A stretch of 64,000 nt of DNA, taken from contig NW_019775758.1 of assembly GCF_001039355.2 (NCBI RefSeq), positions 66,738-130,737 of the forward strand, in the 5' to 3' direction. The DNA comes from Lingula anatina (lineage: Eukaryota > Brachiopoda > Lingulata > Lingulida > Lingulidae). A program made the translations under genes and the position numbers. Of this stretch, positions 33,139 to 46,929 are shown one piece after another. Numbering within the stretch: the stretch's first letter is position 1; each line of letters starts with the position of its first letter. Below the pieces are notes generated by a model. It had not been told where the DNA came from. It worked only from the letters and a program-made list of their open reading frames with translations, and made no database searches.

Positions 33139-35123
33139 TATGAATGTTGTCGCAGTGGAGACAGTTAGTTTAGATTTATGTCAGGGTGATAGTGCATTAG
33201 CACTAATACTGTGAGGGTTTGGTTGATTCTTCTGTGGTGTCATATTTTGAACTGGAGGCGTATGTGTTGAAATGACAAAGAGTGACTTCGGTGACGATGA
33301 AAAGTTGATGACATGCTATGTCCTTTGGAGAAAGAGAAGTTATTTATCTTATATTTTGCCTGCCTGGTTGATATATTTGGTATCTTGGGAGCTGGTTAAG
33401 ATGCGTATGGTGCATTCAGAGTTATTGACGGGAATGTGACGTGAGTTTCCTTGAATATGACGTATGTATCTTTGAGCGTGACGTAAGTTTCTGTGAACGT
33501 AACGAACGTACATGTGGTTGCTCGTATACCAATGATTGGATGCAAATATTTAATGTTAATGCCAACGACCTGATAAAATGTGAATATAATGATGCTGGTG
33601 GTACTGATGCTGATGCTGATGAGACCGTGACATTGACGACCAAAATTCGGCATAGCAGTGACGACAGGACGACTCCACTTGGAATTAATGTCACACAATC
33701 CCTACAGAAGAGACTGTCACCTACTTTGTGCCAATACAAAGAACTCATTACAAAGATTCAGCGCAACTTCAGTGTGAAAATCGCAAACAGGCCGCTGTGA
33801 AACTTATATCAGGCAAAAACCTGCATTTTACGTTAAACTTCAAGTATTAACTGATGATGACAAAAAAAGACAAAGTATTTACATCGAATCCACTGACACT
33901 GTTGAAGTAATGTACCAAGAGTGAACTAAGCCGCAGACATTGCATCGTGGAATAAATTCGTTGGAAAACCGTTGGAATGTACTGTTTCAAGACATGTCTT
34001 CCGGTCATCACGCCATGCAATTTTGTTATACATGTACACGTGTTAAAAGTCGAATATCATTGTTCAAAGAAAAAAGCATCCTTAATGGAAGATACGATGC
34101 TGTAGCAGAAGATATTTTGAGGACAGAATCGGACAGATTATTGGATATCGATTCTACATTTGACACTTGTCATTATCAATACTCAATAAACTTCCCAATA
34201 TTAAACAGTTCGATGTTTTGAGACAGGTGATATGTGAAGTCTAATAAGATTGCTTTCTTTCATAAGACGATTATATCTGTTAAAGTCAGTACATACACAC
34301 CTTTGTCAAATGTATAGGAATACGTCGATGTTCCGAATTTCTGAATGAATTGAATCGATTCGTATATATATTTTAGGTATCCATTTTATGTATTAGTTAA
34401 TTTCAAAAGATGAGTGATATTGCTGTTTACATTATATTGTACTTTTAATTAAAAGTCATGGAATCAGCAAGAATCTATCAAAGTATATGTGTTTATTTAC
34501 ATGAACATAATGACATTACAAAGAATGTTTTTTTTATTTATTTTTTATTTTTTGAATACACAGATGAATGCAAACTTGATTATCGCTGTACGTTATACAA
34601 TGCATTTGAATTATAAATTAAAGAGAGGTAGAGCCGAACCTACACATACCACAATAATAACAATTTTATACAAAATAAGAAAATATAAATTTACACATGT
34701 ACATGGTTTGACAAGAAACATCCTTAATGATTCAAAACTTAGAAATGTGAGACTTTCAGTTATCAGAAAATAGGGAGAACGGTAATTTCATTTCCTTTCC
34801 CCCTCGTTGTTTCAGTTTATTGGTTATAGTTATCGTAAATGAAAGAGTTATTCCCTTTGTATTAAATTTAGCTTCAAATATTGCCATGAACGATAGATTT
34901 TACATGTCGTTAAAGTAGCTAGAATGTAGAAGACCCTGAAGAACAGTTTTAATTAATTATTTGATCCTGTCATAATTTACAACTTTTGTATGAAAACATT
35001 TCAGAAACGGTGCTTAGAACTGTTTTAAATGTAGCTACTATTGTACACATACACTCACACACACAAGAACACACGCATAGCCACATACACACATGCACGC
35101 TTAATTGTTCACAAGACATGCAG
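33139..35123. other. Convergent 3' region between mosaic gene and astacin-1
   Basis: No protein-coding exon is evident. Possible poly-A signals for the plus-strand gene are AATAAA at 33951 and 34185, and for the minus-strand gene TTTATT at 34492. The frames at 33441-33800 and 33940-34221 show no domains and are likely UTR. Confidence 0.5.
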
Positions 35124-36542
35124 CTACGACGGCACGCTCTGTACATGTAACTTGAATCCGAGCTTGTTGGAAAAGTTATATGGATAGTTGGCCCGGAAGA
35201 GGACCAGTGCTTGATTCGACTCCGAGATTATGGCAGGGAATGTCAGAGTATGGTAAAAGCCGCAAAATCTACAAATGAAACGATGTCATTTGATGTTAGT
35301 TGTAAGGCATGCCATTGTTATACATTTAAAATATAAATATACGAATACATTGAAATATAAAATTGTAAATTTTGTTGTTAATTGTTACATTATCAAGAAC
35401 ATTTAGATACCTGTACACTTATTCATCCATCAGATTTATGGTAGTGGTTATTGCATCATTCAATGCCACCCTGAAGTTTTTATATCTCAAGAATCCACGA
35501 AAGAGGTTATTATGCAATTTGCTTCTAGGTCAAACATCCCCTTTTTCTACTTCGTGCGTTCACTACTTAAGGCTCTAAATTCACATTACCAACACAGTGC
35601 CAGTAAGCAATATCAGGAGACAGTGCGAAAATGTGTCTCATTTAACGCTCACTTACGGTTCTCAGTCTGTCCTAGTACGTAATGTTTTTTTTCTCTTTTA
35701 ACGAAAAATGGTCTTAATCTGTTCCCAGAAACAGTTCATGAACGGTTACATTCATTACAGACCAACATTGTAACTGTAAAAAAAAAATACACCAAATGTT
35801 CTAGAATAGATTGAGAACCGTAAGTGAACGTTAAGTCAGACAGATTTTCGCAGGGTACATACCTTTGCCCAGTTCGACCGAAGTCGAGCGTATGTTTAAT
35901 CTCCACGTAGTCTATACACAGGCCGGATACGTAGTGCGTTAATGCCATGGCGTAATACGTAGGAATTTTGGGTACGAATTCAAACAGAATTTTGCTACCA
36001 GGAGGTGACTAAAATATAAAATATAAATATATATAGACATGTGTGCGTGTACTAGGGTATATTACATTAAGACACGTAATTAGTTTATTTATATATGAGA
36101 TATTAACGGTGTTAACCCAACGCCATGACGTGTTGTGTGCCATGAGTATCCCATGTCCTTTGTAAACTGTCAATAAATGTATACTGTTTACCCGGTACAA
36201 TGAAAACACCATGCATCTGGATGAGAAAATAACTGTATGCAACATGTGGGGTGAATGGTTTACTCGTCTGGTAATACCATAAATTAAAGACCATTTTATT
36301 TATTTATTTATTTATTTTTTTTTGCAACATTTAGAAAAGCCCCACCTGCTCACGCCCCAATGGCGTTGCTGTAAATTTTTTGGAAGCTATTTAAAAATCG
36401 ATTACAGTTTTATTCATTACCTGTATCAGCCAGTTGCATTCCTGGAATTCTTTATAGGTTTGATAGACCAGGGCGCTGTTAGGAGACTCTATTGTCGTCA
36501 TCTCTGGTACATTTGTTAATGTTATTTTCCATCCGCAAACAT
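35124..36542 (-). CDS. Astacin-1 CUB domain (3 exons)
   Basis: Exons 36542-36421, 36008-35863 and 35268-35124. Segments are [67 protein letters not shown] and [10 protein letters not shown], then a short tail to the stop. All four CUB cysteines are present. The same phase pattern (1, 0, 2) is used in astacin-2, showing common ancestry. Confidence 0.85.
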
Positions 36543-37401
36543 CTAATGAAATAAAGGAGTATCAGCAACCGAGTTTACTGTATATACCTTAGCAAAAAGT
36601 ATTGAATACATAATAAGCAAGTACTCTCTTCAGACTGCCATCACAAATGTGTGCCATCACGACGTGAACATTGTGTTGAAAATTGCAATTAGTTCCAATG
36701 CGAAGATTTTACCGAGTTACCCAGTACCTACCCATCTTATGTGGTGCGGGTTCTGCACAGTAAGCAGATCCCTTTAAACCATCCGGGCACTTGCACTCAT
36801 TGCATTTCACGGGGTCCTGGTAGCCGCCATTTTTGCATGTTGGTGCTGGGATTCCGTTACAAGTGTCTTTTACGAAAAGTGAAAAAAATGACATATGAAC
36901 ACCACGACCTAAAGCGACTTCGCCATTTAAACATTAAACTATATTTTCTTCTTTACAAAATAAATTTGAAAAAAGTGCGAAACAAGTTAAAGGGGAACCT
37001 TGGGCATAGCGTGGCAAACTGAAACTGCAACTTGCAAACTAACAAACATATCTGCGGAAAATATGGAGAGTAGTTTACAGAATATACATTTTGTCGGGCT
37101 TTTCGCATCTGAATACGCACCTAGCAGTGTACCGGATATGCCTAGTGGTATTAAACTATTCATCATATTGAAACACATTTTATCCAAAACTATTCAAACG
37201 CATGATTCATACCGAAAAACTAAACAATCTATGCATACCGGCACAATAAACTGCATTGATGACCTTTATATCGCCAAATGCCAGTTTGAACCTCTGTCCC
37301 ATACTGTTCTTGTACACGCTTTCCATCGGCTCGATTGTAGTTGAGCTGACTGTCGTATTGGCAAAAGACTGGAATCCAAATATTTTTATTATAATTTTTA
37401 C

Positions 37402-37441
<40 letters not shown>

Positions 37442-38168
37442 TCATGAATGCAGTGGGCCAAAATTAATCATGAATTTCACTGCATAGTGTGGTCATTGGA
37501 TGGATATTATATGAAGTTTTTGGTTAATCCATTTAATGTTTTGTTTTTCACAAATAGGACACTTTGTTTTGGGGTCTATATAGTAAAGCCATTTTTAATT
37601 CACTAATCAACATTACAAACAGGTAAATAGTCATCACTTAGATATAGCGCTCGTCGTCAAAAAGCCCATAAATAGTTAACTTAAAACGGTCACAATCGTC
37701 GGTAGTAAAATAGGATACTAGTGCTTACAGTAGGAACATAATGCATAATGGATCCATAGTCGTAAGGCGTTCCCTTATTGTCACCTTCTTGTTTGGCGAA
37801 ATTCCCTTCCATCCCAGCTTTGATGGCGTCCCAGTTGATAACCACGTGCTTGTCTCTGTCATACCTGGTGTGCTCGTGCCACAGCCCCAGGGCGTGACCC
37901 ACCTCGTGGACGATACGACCCACCTGGGAACACAGGAAACAATATTTTAATGCGGGTGCATTTGAATATAGCATGGTTCCACTTTTAACCAAAGCTATTT
38001 AAATTTCATTTATTTCAATACTCCTCTGACTTATAACTTAATCTGAACACATTCTAGAATTATTTTATTACTTATATTAGTCTAGAACGATTTTATTATG
38101 TGATTTCACTATGGGAATTTTGTGTGCGAATTTGTGTATGTATAATTTTATGTCTTTCAACCCTGAGG

Positions 38169-38211
<43 letters not shown>

Positions 38212-41200
38212 ACACTTACCCCCAAGAGCACATCAAAGCAAGAAGGGTCGAGGTTGACGGGTTGTGAGCGGGGATAGCCGGGGGTGTGGTACAGCATCCC
38301 AACGTATGACCAGCATCTAGAAAAATAAGAAAGAATGACGAAATATTTTCTCTCTGAAAGAAAAATAGGCATAGTTTAAGTTCCAAATTTAAATGAGTTT
38401 TACCCCTTTCCCGTCTTTTTGATATCTGGTAGACACGATTGAAATGGTAACAAGACAAACCACTGCTTCGGTATCGCGTTCCTCTATAAAGTATAATAAA
38501 ATTTAAAATCGAATCATCGCATGCCGACGTCTGTTCTTAAGTTTGTGGTCAAGTTCATCCTCAATACAGTTTCAAGATTAAAAGGGAAACTTTCTCATTT
38601 TGAAATTTAAATAAAAGGGTAGTTTCTTCATATCTGCAGATATTTCCAGCGCATTTTGATCACTTCATTGCCGGCTAACGAGAGAAACGGGGATATCAGT
38701 CGCATGGTGACGCCACTTGAGTAAGTGAAGATCCCCGCCCACAACAAACATGAAAACATCAATGACGCCCCTGCTGTGATACACGTCACAATGGGCAGGA
38801 GATCTTCACTTGCACCAGTGACGTTACCACGTAGTTCATAACCCCTGTCTCCTACAAATGACTAGAAAACATTATTGTATTTATTAAAGGCACCAGAAAG
38901 TGACGCTCCCTCTCATGCTACTCACCCATCCCAAGCTCCAGTGAAGTTCAGGTAGGTGCTGTCAGGAAGGCTGGAGGGAAGGAAATATTGGAATCGAATG
39001 CACGTGGCCTCCTCCCACGCAGCTAGGGCGGCCCTCACTACGTCACGTTGGGCTGTAGCTGGAATGCGTTACAAACTACATGATAAATGTACACATATTT
39101 CTTATCGTTACTGTACGCTTCACAGAAGTATGGCATCCCGCCTCCATCCACGCCCGTTCACTATTTTCATCCACGTGCGATATTAATCAAGTCGTTTAAT
39201 TCACATTGGCTCCAGATCAAGTTTGGGCTGGGTTGGATCATGGTGCGATTTAAAACGGTGAAGAGAAAGGAAGAAAAGAAAAAGGTGGTTATTTTGCTAA
39301 TGCAATGTTATTTATGTTATATTAAGTCAATTTGTTTCAGAAAATATGATGAGATGTCGTTCAGATAGAGAATGCAATGCATTCATAGTTTAAAACATTG
39401 GAATTCAATAATGACGCCTCTTCTAGAATTTATAATTTTATTACTTATAATTATAAAGAAATTTTGTACAAGTAATTAGTATTTCTATTACATATTAATG
39501 AAGATGCGTGTGTGAGCGTCTTCAAAATGGGATGTGATTTTTCACTCCCTTATATAGCTGTCCTTTATTTCCTTAAAAGAAGATCCTAAAATGGAATCAA
39601 AATAGCATCCGATATATAAAGCTGACAGCTAATTACACACCTCCTTTTTAGACCATAAATTCTGCCCACTTAAAAAAAAATGACATTGATAAGTGCTTGT
39701 CATGGTTTAAGTTTAACATAAAGCAGTTAGTAAGAAACACCCTTTTTATTGTGTGGTTCATATTTTTGTATATTATTATAAAAAGCACTTAAGACACAAT
39801 GAAAGTGCAAGCTTAACATAGATGGGAAGAGACGAGACTGGGCGTTTTAATTTACTTCTTAATTGATAATCAGATAATCTATATTCTGAGTACGTGGTAT
39901 ATGTAAGTAGTAATACTGACATATGCACGCACACACACCCAATCAGTGAGTGCTTATGTTAAATATAAAAACAGACAGACACGTACACCGAAGATAAGGA
40001 GGTTTTCATATGTATGAAACATTTAGATTTAAACAAAAAGTAGACACAAAAAAGAAGCTTTAAGTCCAATTTAATATTTAAATAATTAACATAATTAATG
40101 TATTTCGATTACCTAAATGTAAATGCATAAAGCAATTTCCTTAACAGTAATTAACAAAAGCTATTCTTTTCATCGAGCACTGTTGGTAGTGCGGAAGCGT
40201 CTCCATAGTCCAAAGATTCATTGGTCCGAAAAATTATAGCATTTTCATCAGTTTTTTAATCAAGGGTTCGTTGGTTCGAAGGTTCCATAGCGAACATTAG
40301 GACAAATGAACCTTCGGACTAAGGCAAGGCACTTATAATGATCACACTTGTCTTAAAGTTTAACCAGTAGTTTTTGGACTTACGAATAGGCCTTTTAGAC
40401 GTCTCGTCAAAGGTGTATGGTATCGGCTTCCCCAGTGGCCAGCGATTGTGAACCAATGAAATGCCTCGCCTTCGCCTCTGTCCGTGTCCCGTTAACTGCC
40501 TCTTGATAGCCGCTAGCTGGACCGCGGTGTAAGCAATGTCACCCAGCACGTTGTCCGGTTCTTTGGATGTTTTCTGCACCTGGAAATTGATGAAAGCCCC
40601 ATTTAAATGGTGATGCTCTGGCACCCCTCCTGTTAGGATATATGAGCGGCTTCCACTTACAGGAAGTTCAAAAGAAGCTGCACTTCTACTGTATGTCAAC
40701 CCGATCTGTTCTAAAATAATAAATTGGGATGTTTCCAAGTAAAACAACGTACTTAGAGACACTTGACGAGGACAAGTAACCCAGACCACCCTCCCCCCCC
40801 CCCCCCAAGCCACCACGGTGCCGCATCAGAATATCACTGTAAGTTGCAATTTGATTTCTAAAAATTGTTGAAAATATTTGTTCTAAGAATCAAATGGAGT
40901 AAAATATAGATTTTGGAAAAAAAAACTCTGCTTCATGCATGAACCTGTGTTGCAATGACCATATGCGGAATTCTATAAACATGTAATGCAAAGTCAAAAA
41001 ATGAGTGCGATAATGATGAATAGTGCAACCCCATCATGCTTTGTGGGAGAACTTATACGGGTTGTCGGGAAGCGCGGTTGCTATTGACTGCTAACGCTTT
41101 ATTGCATAAAAGTTGCAAAAATTCTAAAACCTTCCAAACCTGCACTGGTCTTTTGTGGATCTTCATGGCAATGTTGTCGATATCCTTCTTGATCAGTTTC

Positions 41201-41274
41201 ACTTGTTCCATTTCTTGATCTGTGATCCCGAACACGGTTTTTGATAAAGGTACTTTGCTCTCTCCTTGTGCAAC
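35124..41274 (-). CDS. Astacin metalloprotease 1 (propeptide-astacin-EGF-CUB)
   Basis: Ten exons in transcript order: 41274-41140, 40579-40384, 39058-38926, 38316-38220, 37923-37729, 37368-37239, 36866-36732, 36542-36421, 36008-35863, 35268-35124. All phases and lengths agree; the TAG stop is at 35126-35124, giving 477 residues without the signal peptide. A propeptide is followed by RRRRG (40480-40463), a furin-like site, then [35 protein letters not shown], the zinc motif [15 protein letters not shown] (37908-37873), the Met-turn GSIMHY and VYC. An EGF-like and a CUB domain follow. Expected role: a secreted zinc endopeptidase acting on matrix or egg/mucus proteins. No ATG precedes the first exon in frame, so the signal-peptide exon is upstream and unseen. 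Confidence 0.88.
36732..36866 (-). CDS. Astacin-1 EGF-like domain
   Basis: A phase 1-1 exon with six cysteines: [36 protein letters not shown]. The EGF-then-CUB order after an astacin domain is common in animal astacins. Confidence 0.88.
37239..40579 (-). CDS. Astacin-1 pro-region end and catalytic domain (5 exons)
   Basis: Exons 40579-40384, 39058-38926, 38316-38220, 37923-37729 and 37368-37239. The zinc ligands and catalytic Glu lie in [13 protein letters not shown], and the Met-turn Tyr ligand in SIMHY, so the enzyme should be active. The last exon has [20 protein letters not shown]. Cysteines at TCIRF, GCWSYVG, DPSCFD and VYC fit the two disulfides of the family. Confidence 0.9.
37400..37440. 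repeat. (ATT)n microsatellite
   Basis: A triplet tract in the astacin-1 intron before the last catalytic exon. Confidence 0.9.
38168..38212. repeat. (AAAT)n microsatellite
   Basis: A tetranucleotide tract directly next to the minus-strand donor at 38219 (ACTTACC on the plus strand), so it begins within about ten bases of the splice site. Confidence 0.9.
38681..38856. mobile_element. Foldback MITE in astacin-1 intron
   Basis: Two imperfect inverted arms: agtaagtgaagatccccgcc at the left pairs with gggcaggagatcttcacttg at the right, and outer acggggatatcag pairs with ataacccctgtct. No coding potential. The arms are visibly diverged, suggesting an old insertion. Confidence 0.6.
40190..40322. 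repeat. Palindromic GGTTCGTTGG/CCGAAGG-type repeat
   Basis: Short degenerate blocks such as gattcattggtccgaaa, gggttcgttggttcgaaggt and gaaccttcggac are repeated in both orientations beside the astacin-1 exon at 40384. It looks like a small foldback or minisatellite fragment. Confidence 0.4.
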
Positions 41275-41602
41275 CTTCAAGAGAAAGGCCAATACTATAA
41301 TATCGTATAAAATAAAAATAACCAATTACGTCTTTACAAACTATAAACAAAATCAAAACCAATGTCACAAAACAAAGTATAAAGTAAAGTAACTTTAAAC
41401 AAGACTTTACAAGGAAAAGTCGTTAAACGTTGCCAAGTAATCGCCTGCTCATCTTTTACCTGTAGAAATGTTCCAAATGTTCCCTGTTAGTAAAATGCGT
41501 TACCATAGAAATTGCACTGTATCAATTTATTTTTCCTTTGGGACACACAAATTTTGTCAAAAAAAAGAAATACTACCTAAAACAAACTTGTTTAGATTAT
41601 TC

Positions 41603-41605
<3 letters not shown>

Positions 41606-41654
<49 letters not shown>

Positions 41655-41671
41655 GAGGCGCACGCACGCGC

Positions 41672-41743
<72 letters not shown>
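41606..41743. repeat. Duplicated (CT)n(CA)n microsatellite
   Basis: Two successive CT-then-CA tracts separated by a conserved agaggcg-acgcacg spacer, i.e. a duplicated compound microsatellite. The long Ser/Leu and Arg/Glu frames here are artefacts. Confidence 0.95.
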
Positions 41744-41747
<4 letters not shown>

Positions 41748-44700
41748 GCGAACGCACGTGCACTCTCCCTCTCTCCTCTTTAACCCAGACTCACGGAAAG
41801 AGACAGAAGCTGTACCTACACAGGTTATGTGTCCTTTTGGATTTAAAGCGTTATGTCTCGATAATACAGGAAACTGCAGGCGATAATTTCGTATCATTAT
41901 ATGTAACAGATCACGGAAAAGCCCCATCGCCACTCCTTGTTTAAGTGCTCTTGTGTAAGGTATCAGCGTTTTTATCTTTCGTTTAAGTTACATTTAACAC
42001 CCAATTAACAGTTCATAAAGTGAGTAATGATGTTAAATGAATTGACCTCTTAAGTAAAAGTAATTAATCTATCTAGGGTGACGTATATAGCGTAGTAGGA
42101 GTAGTAAAGCACCTGAAGAAATTACTTTGTCTAGGTCATCACGTTCTATTGCTTTTAATCCCTATATAAATGGAATAGAAAACAATCCACAGTCTGTGAT
42201 TATTTCTGTCGTACATTGTATAATTTCAAATATATATAAACTGTACTCCGTTGCATTGTTTAATTGATTTTTTCTCCATTACTTCTTATTCAGCTTTATC
42301 TATTCTACACACAATGGACAATATTTAGGAGTGTCACTCCCTGAATCAGAATAATCAAAGTAGGAACATGTAGATCTTGAGTAGTTATAATGCCTGGTCT
42401 ACTGCTCAGTACTTATAATGTGACTAATGAGTATAAAACCGCTGTACCATGGAATTGTATTGTTGATCTTTTTGCGAAATTTGTTGTTAATAGAATGATA
42501 CTAGGAGCATATCATTCCACAGTCATTTATCTCCCTAAAAGTATTGGTTCAGTAGGGGTGACACTTCTATTGTCCAATGTGTGTATTCTATCACATCCCT
42601 TGCTTTTCTGTTTTGTTTATTCCATTTTTCTCAGTTTCCATTAGCAGTGCAGACATATGAATAGCCTAATGTAGATATCGTTGGAAAAAGATCATATAAA
42701 GCTAGAATATACCGCACTTCAGATTAAATGAGACTAAAATTATTTAATGTCGCAATCAAAATTAAAAACCAAGCAAATATAAAATGTGGAACCTACTTTG
42801 CGTTCATCCAATTCACACAAGGGTTTCTCTTTGTTAATTATCGCCATCAAAGGCCACGACTAACACATTTATTACATGTTTACTCAAGCAAACCCAAAGA
42901 ACATTTCTCCTATTTTGTTGCGATAGTACCCTTAATGTCCTAATTAAATGTTAAGAGGTTACAAAGCCGGTCTCTATTTGCACATCACACGAAAAGCCCC
43001 CTTTCCCTATATAAATGGCGGTTAGATGATACACGGTTTCTCACTATTCAATTTTAAGTGTTAGAGGTACAAAAGAAGTTTAATGTCTTAAATTGTAAAT
43101 AGCCGACGAAATAACAGATCTTGCCATATGAAAACGAGCCCAGGTTTCTTAAGATAGATAGGACCACGGGTAATATTAGTTTTAAAATTTATAAGCACTT
43201 TCTCTGCTGCGGTTAGAGGTACGGATGGTACAATAACACACTCAGCAGTGAGGGGGTATAATCTACTGCACTCTTTGACCACAGATCTGCCATAACTCAA
43301 TGTAATACCTTGTTCCTCAGGCGGCTTGCCTCTCCTGTTTCCACCAGACCGATGTTCATTGGTTTGGGCGCCGCTACGACGATCAGTGCTGACCAAACGG
43401 TCATTCCAAAACCCACCGTTGACATGACCATGACTGAAAGTTCCCTGAAACTCGGCTAATGGCTGTATCGGTGACTTCAGCGGTACGGAAGACAGACTGC
43501 GGATAGCCTGGGACTCTATTGCTTGTTTTATACCCATTTAATATATGCGGAGGAACACATTATCCGCTGTTAACTACCATAAGTACTTTGCGATTTATTA
43601 AAAGTTGAATATCAAATAGTAATCAATGATAGCCAATGCCCTCAAAGGGTAAGTCATGATTTATTATTAATAGATGCAAAGATAAAGACTGAAGTTTTAA
43701 TTGTCCAAAAAGTCAGTCCGTTGAAGACATTATAGTGACACTATTAAATTTATGCCCTATATTTATGCGGCTTATGAAATTTAATTTTATATTTGAGGTC
43801 TCTAGTGCGCTCGTATGCTATTTACCATATAAGACTGATTTATTGTTAATATTGTATCTAGGTCTTGCTCCTTTGGTCTTCGTTTTCTTTCACATACGTG
43901 TATATGAGGTCCTTTCTGTATATTGTGAGTCCAGTCGAAAGTGTTGTCCCCTTATTTAACCTGAAGCAGTATCTGATTGAAAGAGTTTAGGATCAAATGG
44001 CAAATTAAGCTGCAGCGCCTACCCTCTTTTCAAGAACAAATCAATGTCAGAAAAGATGGGACAGGAGCAAATTTAAGAACTACAGGCTGACTGTTTTACG
44101 CATTTAAATCTTATACCACGCCAATTATTTATTTATTTATTTATTTATTTATATATATTTATTTGTTTGTTTGTTTGTTTGTTTGTTTGTTTTTATTTAT
44201 TTATTTATTCATTTATTTATTTATTTATTTTTCGCTTAAGATTTGTAAAGATTATTTTGCTGCGATGATAGGTATTCAATAGAAATGGTCAAAGGTATAT
44301 CCACCTTACCACACGCATGGGGCCCACACGTACGCAAACGCTCCCTACTTAGTATCTAGTTTCACCTGTGCCCCTGTAGTAGTTACCAGTAAGACATTAA
44401 GCGGAATTTAAACGTCTTATAACGCTGTACATCTTAATTAAAAAGTAGGCATCCATTTCCCCGAATATAGCTCCACTATATGATGCACCCACGCTCCCGA
44501 AGAAAGCCAGGTGGTTTTAATACCACTTACGAGGGTGTCAACCGCTAACACTGGCGAACATGTAAGTAACTATAGTAACACGTATTCAAAAAGAAAGCAC
44601 ATATTCTACGATAACTGGTGGTTCAACCATCTATTTCAGAAGTGTTAAAATGACACCTAAGTCCTTACATATCCGTAGCTAGGTGAAGACAGATGTTTGG

Positions 44701-45177
44701 ACTTGATCCCCCACCGACACATGTTTAAATGACATACAACCTAGAGATACTGGTAAATGTACCTTGAATATCGACCTTACTCACTGGTAAATGTCTCTCA
44801 CAAATAAAAAAGAAAAGAAAAGGAGGGGGGATATCCAGCTGTTTCGTCAATTTTCAGCCTTCAATCACTGTTTTTCTACACCCATTACAACCTTCAGCAA
44901 GCTATTTCTTATCATCTATTTTAATTAAAATGTCTGCTCTTTATGATACGAACTCGGACATGGATGGACATTCTCAAGCATTTGTCCTCTTTTTTGGTTA
45001 AGAAAGCGTACGTGCAGAATAATCTGGGCATTTTCTAGTGCAGTTAAGACGCTTTGTCCTAATAATTGTTCTAAATTCGGCGTAGGGACGCATGATACAG
45101 GTATCAGTACAAGTATGTGAACGAGAATATTGTCACGTATTAGCTGCAGTCCCTCCGTCAAGCGGGTGACAATCTAA

Positions 45178-45437
45178 GGGCCCATTCCCAATGAAAACAT
45201 CGTTCTACGTATATCGTTGGTAAACCTCTCCTCCTGACGTTGATTAGAACACAGAAAAGTTGGGCCCAGTTTCGTCAACACTGCATAGGGCTATCCAGAG
45301 GATAACACTATCCACTGTATAAAATTGTTATCCTATGGATAGCAAGAGAAGGCTGGTTAATCTGATTGCATTCAGCAAGAGTCCCAGCGGAGTTTTATTG
45401 ATCAGCGTAGCACAGTAGTTTATTTGGGAATGAGCCC
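45178..45437. mobile_element. MITE, CATTCCCA family with TAA target duplication (copy 2)
   Basis: Ends gggcccattccca and tgggaatgagccc are inverted and flanked by TAA at 45175-45177 and 45438-45440. The right arm shares ctgattgcattcagcaagag with the element at 23626-23850, while the left interior differs (it contains a second gggctatccagaggataac / gttatcctatggata inverted pair). Confidence 0.7.
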
Positions 45438-46929
45438 TAAAAGGTCATTTGACCTAGATCGTAAAAAAAAACAAACTTTGCGTTATACCCAATTCGTGCC
45501 GCCAAGTACATGGGAGACGCTTGTAGGTACACTCAAAGCGATTTGGAAATGGAAATAGTTCCATTTGACAAACAAGCTGCTCAGAAAGGATGGAAAAAAC
45601 GACGTATTAATATAGTCTAGCTAAGCTGCAGTAGGGCTGCCAGTATTTGATTTCTCATAAAGTATAAATCTAATATTCATCAATTCTGTTTGAAATATCT
45701 TAAAATATGTTGACACGCGCAGTTCTCCAAGGCAGAGAGAAACGATAGTCTAAAGTGCTGCGAGTTTAAGTGTGGGGTTATAACAGCTTTTAGAAGGAAA
45801 TTAAAAACACAGTAGACCGCAACTGGAGTGGAATGGTTTCCTCTAAATGGTACATGTACCAGTTATTAAGAAGATACAATGGTACTGAGAGTGCCCACTT
45901 CCTTGAGCGACCTCAAGGACAATTTACCCCCAGCATATACAAGACGGCAGGCATCCCAGTTAAGTGACTGGATCCTACTTGATAGACACACGACAACCGC
46001 AAGTCCTTGATACAAACAGGAACATATGATAGCCATGTACAGTAGATGCTGGATGAATTCGATAAAAAACTACGATTCCATTTTTTAACCGGAAATAGCG
46101 GTTAATTTAAGCACAACATCTTTTCCAAGTGGTGAGCTTTATTATTAATATAACTAGTAGACATTTGGCGAAGTTTGTGTTCAAAGTGCTCGTGCATTAT
46201 ACAAAAATCTTCTGTGAAATAATACAATGTTTTATGTCTCTGAAGTGTCAACTTTTTTCATTCTAATAAATCCACCAGTCTCTATTTCTTTCAGTCATCC
46301 TTTACATACGTATAGGTTCTACAGGCATTAAGAATAATCTGCTCGCATATACAAATATATCATTTATCTTTTATTATAAACAAATAGAATCAAACAATAA
46401 GTAGTACGGTTTGATTAATACTGCGAACACTCCTTATGTACAGTATATACTTAGCAATTATAAGCAAAACATGACGTTAGAATTCACCATATTTTTACCA
46501 TTGATGGTATGTGGTTAAACAATGTAAACAAAACAACAATTGAAGGCAAATTGACAGATGTCCCATGTCTGTGGAATGATAAATTAAAGGTGAAATTTTT
46601 GTGTAGGATCTTGACGCCATATACCGGTGCGACACCGTCAAACTATTGTTTTTCCTCGTGCGTCATACAAGTAATATCATATATATATTCATGCCTATCT
46701 ATATGTATGAATATATGCAATAAGATACAGGCATTAACATAAACGTAAAAGTACCAGTCCCCGAATTTTGATAATAATTCTAATGCCACACGACTAAGTA
46801 CACTGCAACAAAATGTGATCGGTTGATTTCCCATTACTTTTATATTTTCACAGTTCTAAAGGAGTTTTCTCATTACCAGATTGTGAATTTGAAAACGTAT
46901 TCAAATATTTTTTTTCCTTTTCACTTATA

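Larger units (their letters stand above)
41275..46929. other. Gene-poor stretch upstream of astacin-1
   Basis: No recognised gene. The signal-peptide exon of astacin-1 is expected here on the minus strand. One 149-codon minus frame (43537-43088, from an ATG) is open, but its sequence resembles no family I know and shows no consistent splice link. (TTTA)n(TTTG)n repeats lie at 44126-44230. Confidence 0.5.

Noticed and set aside
33441-33800. 119-codon frame downstream of the mosaic gene
   Set aside because: No domain or splice site linking it; composition is mixed and it lies in the likely 3' UTR.
36112-36294. Minus frame with [16 protein letters not shown], first taken as the CUB N-terminal strand
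   Set aside because: Its phases do not fit its neighbours, whereas 36542-36421 fits in phase and has the CUB cysteines.
41053-41325. Apparent signal peptide ([20 protein letters not shown]) at the start of astacin-1
   Set aside because: The frame begins at TTG right after a stop, with no ATG. The hydrophobic run is the AT-rich end of an intron; the exon most likely starts at 41274 after AG.
41606-41783. Ser/Leu/His/Thr-rich and Arg/Glu-rich frames
   Set aside because: Products of CT and CA dinucleotide repeats.
43088-43537. 149-codon minus-strand frame starting with ATG
   Set aside because: Open and fairly long, but I recognise no family and find no consistent splice link to astacin-1. Not strong enough to call a gene.
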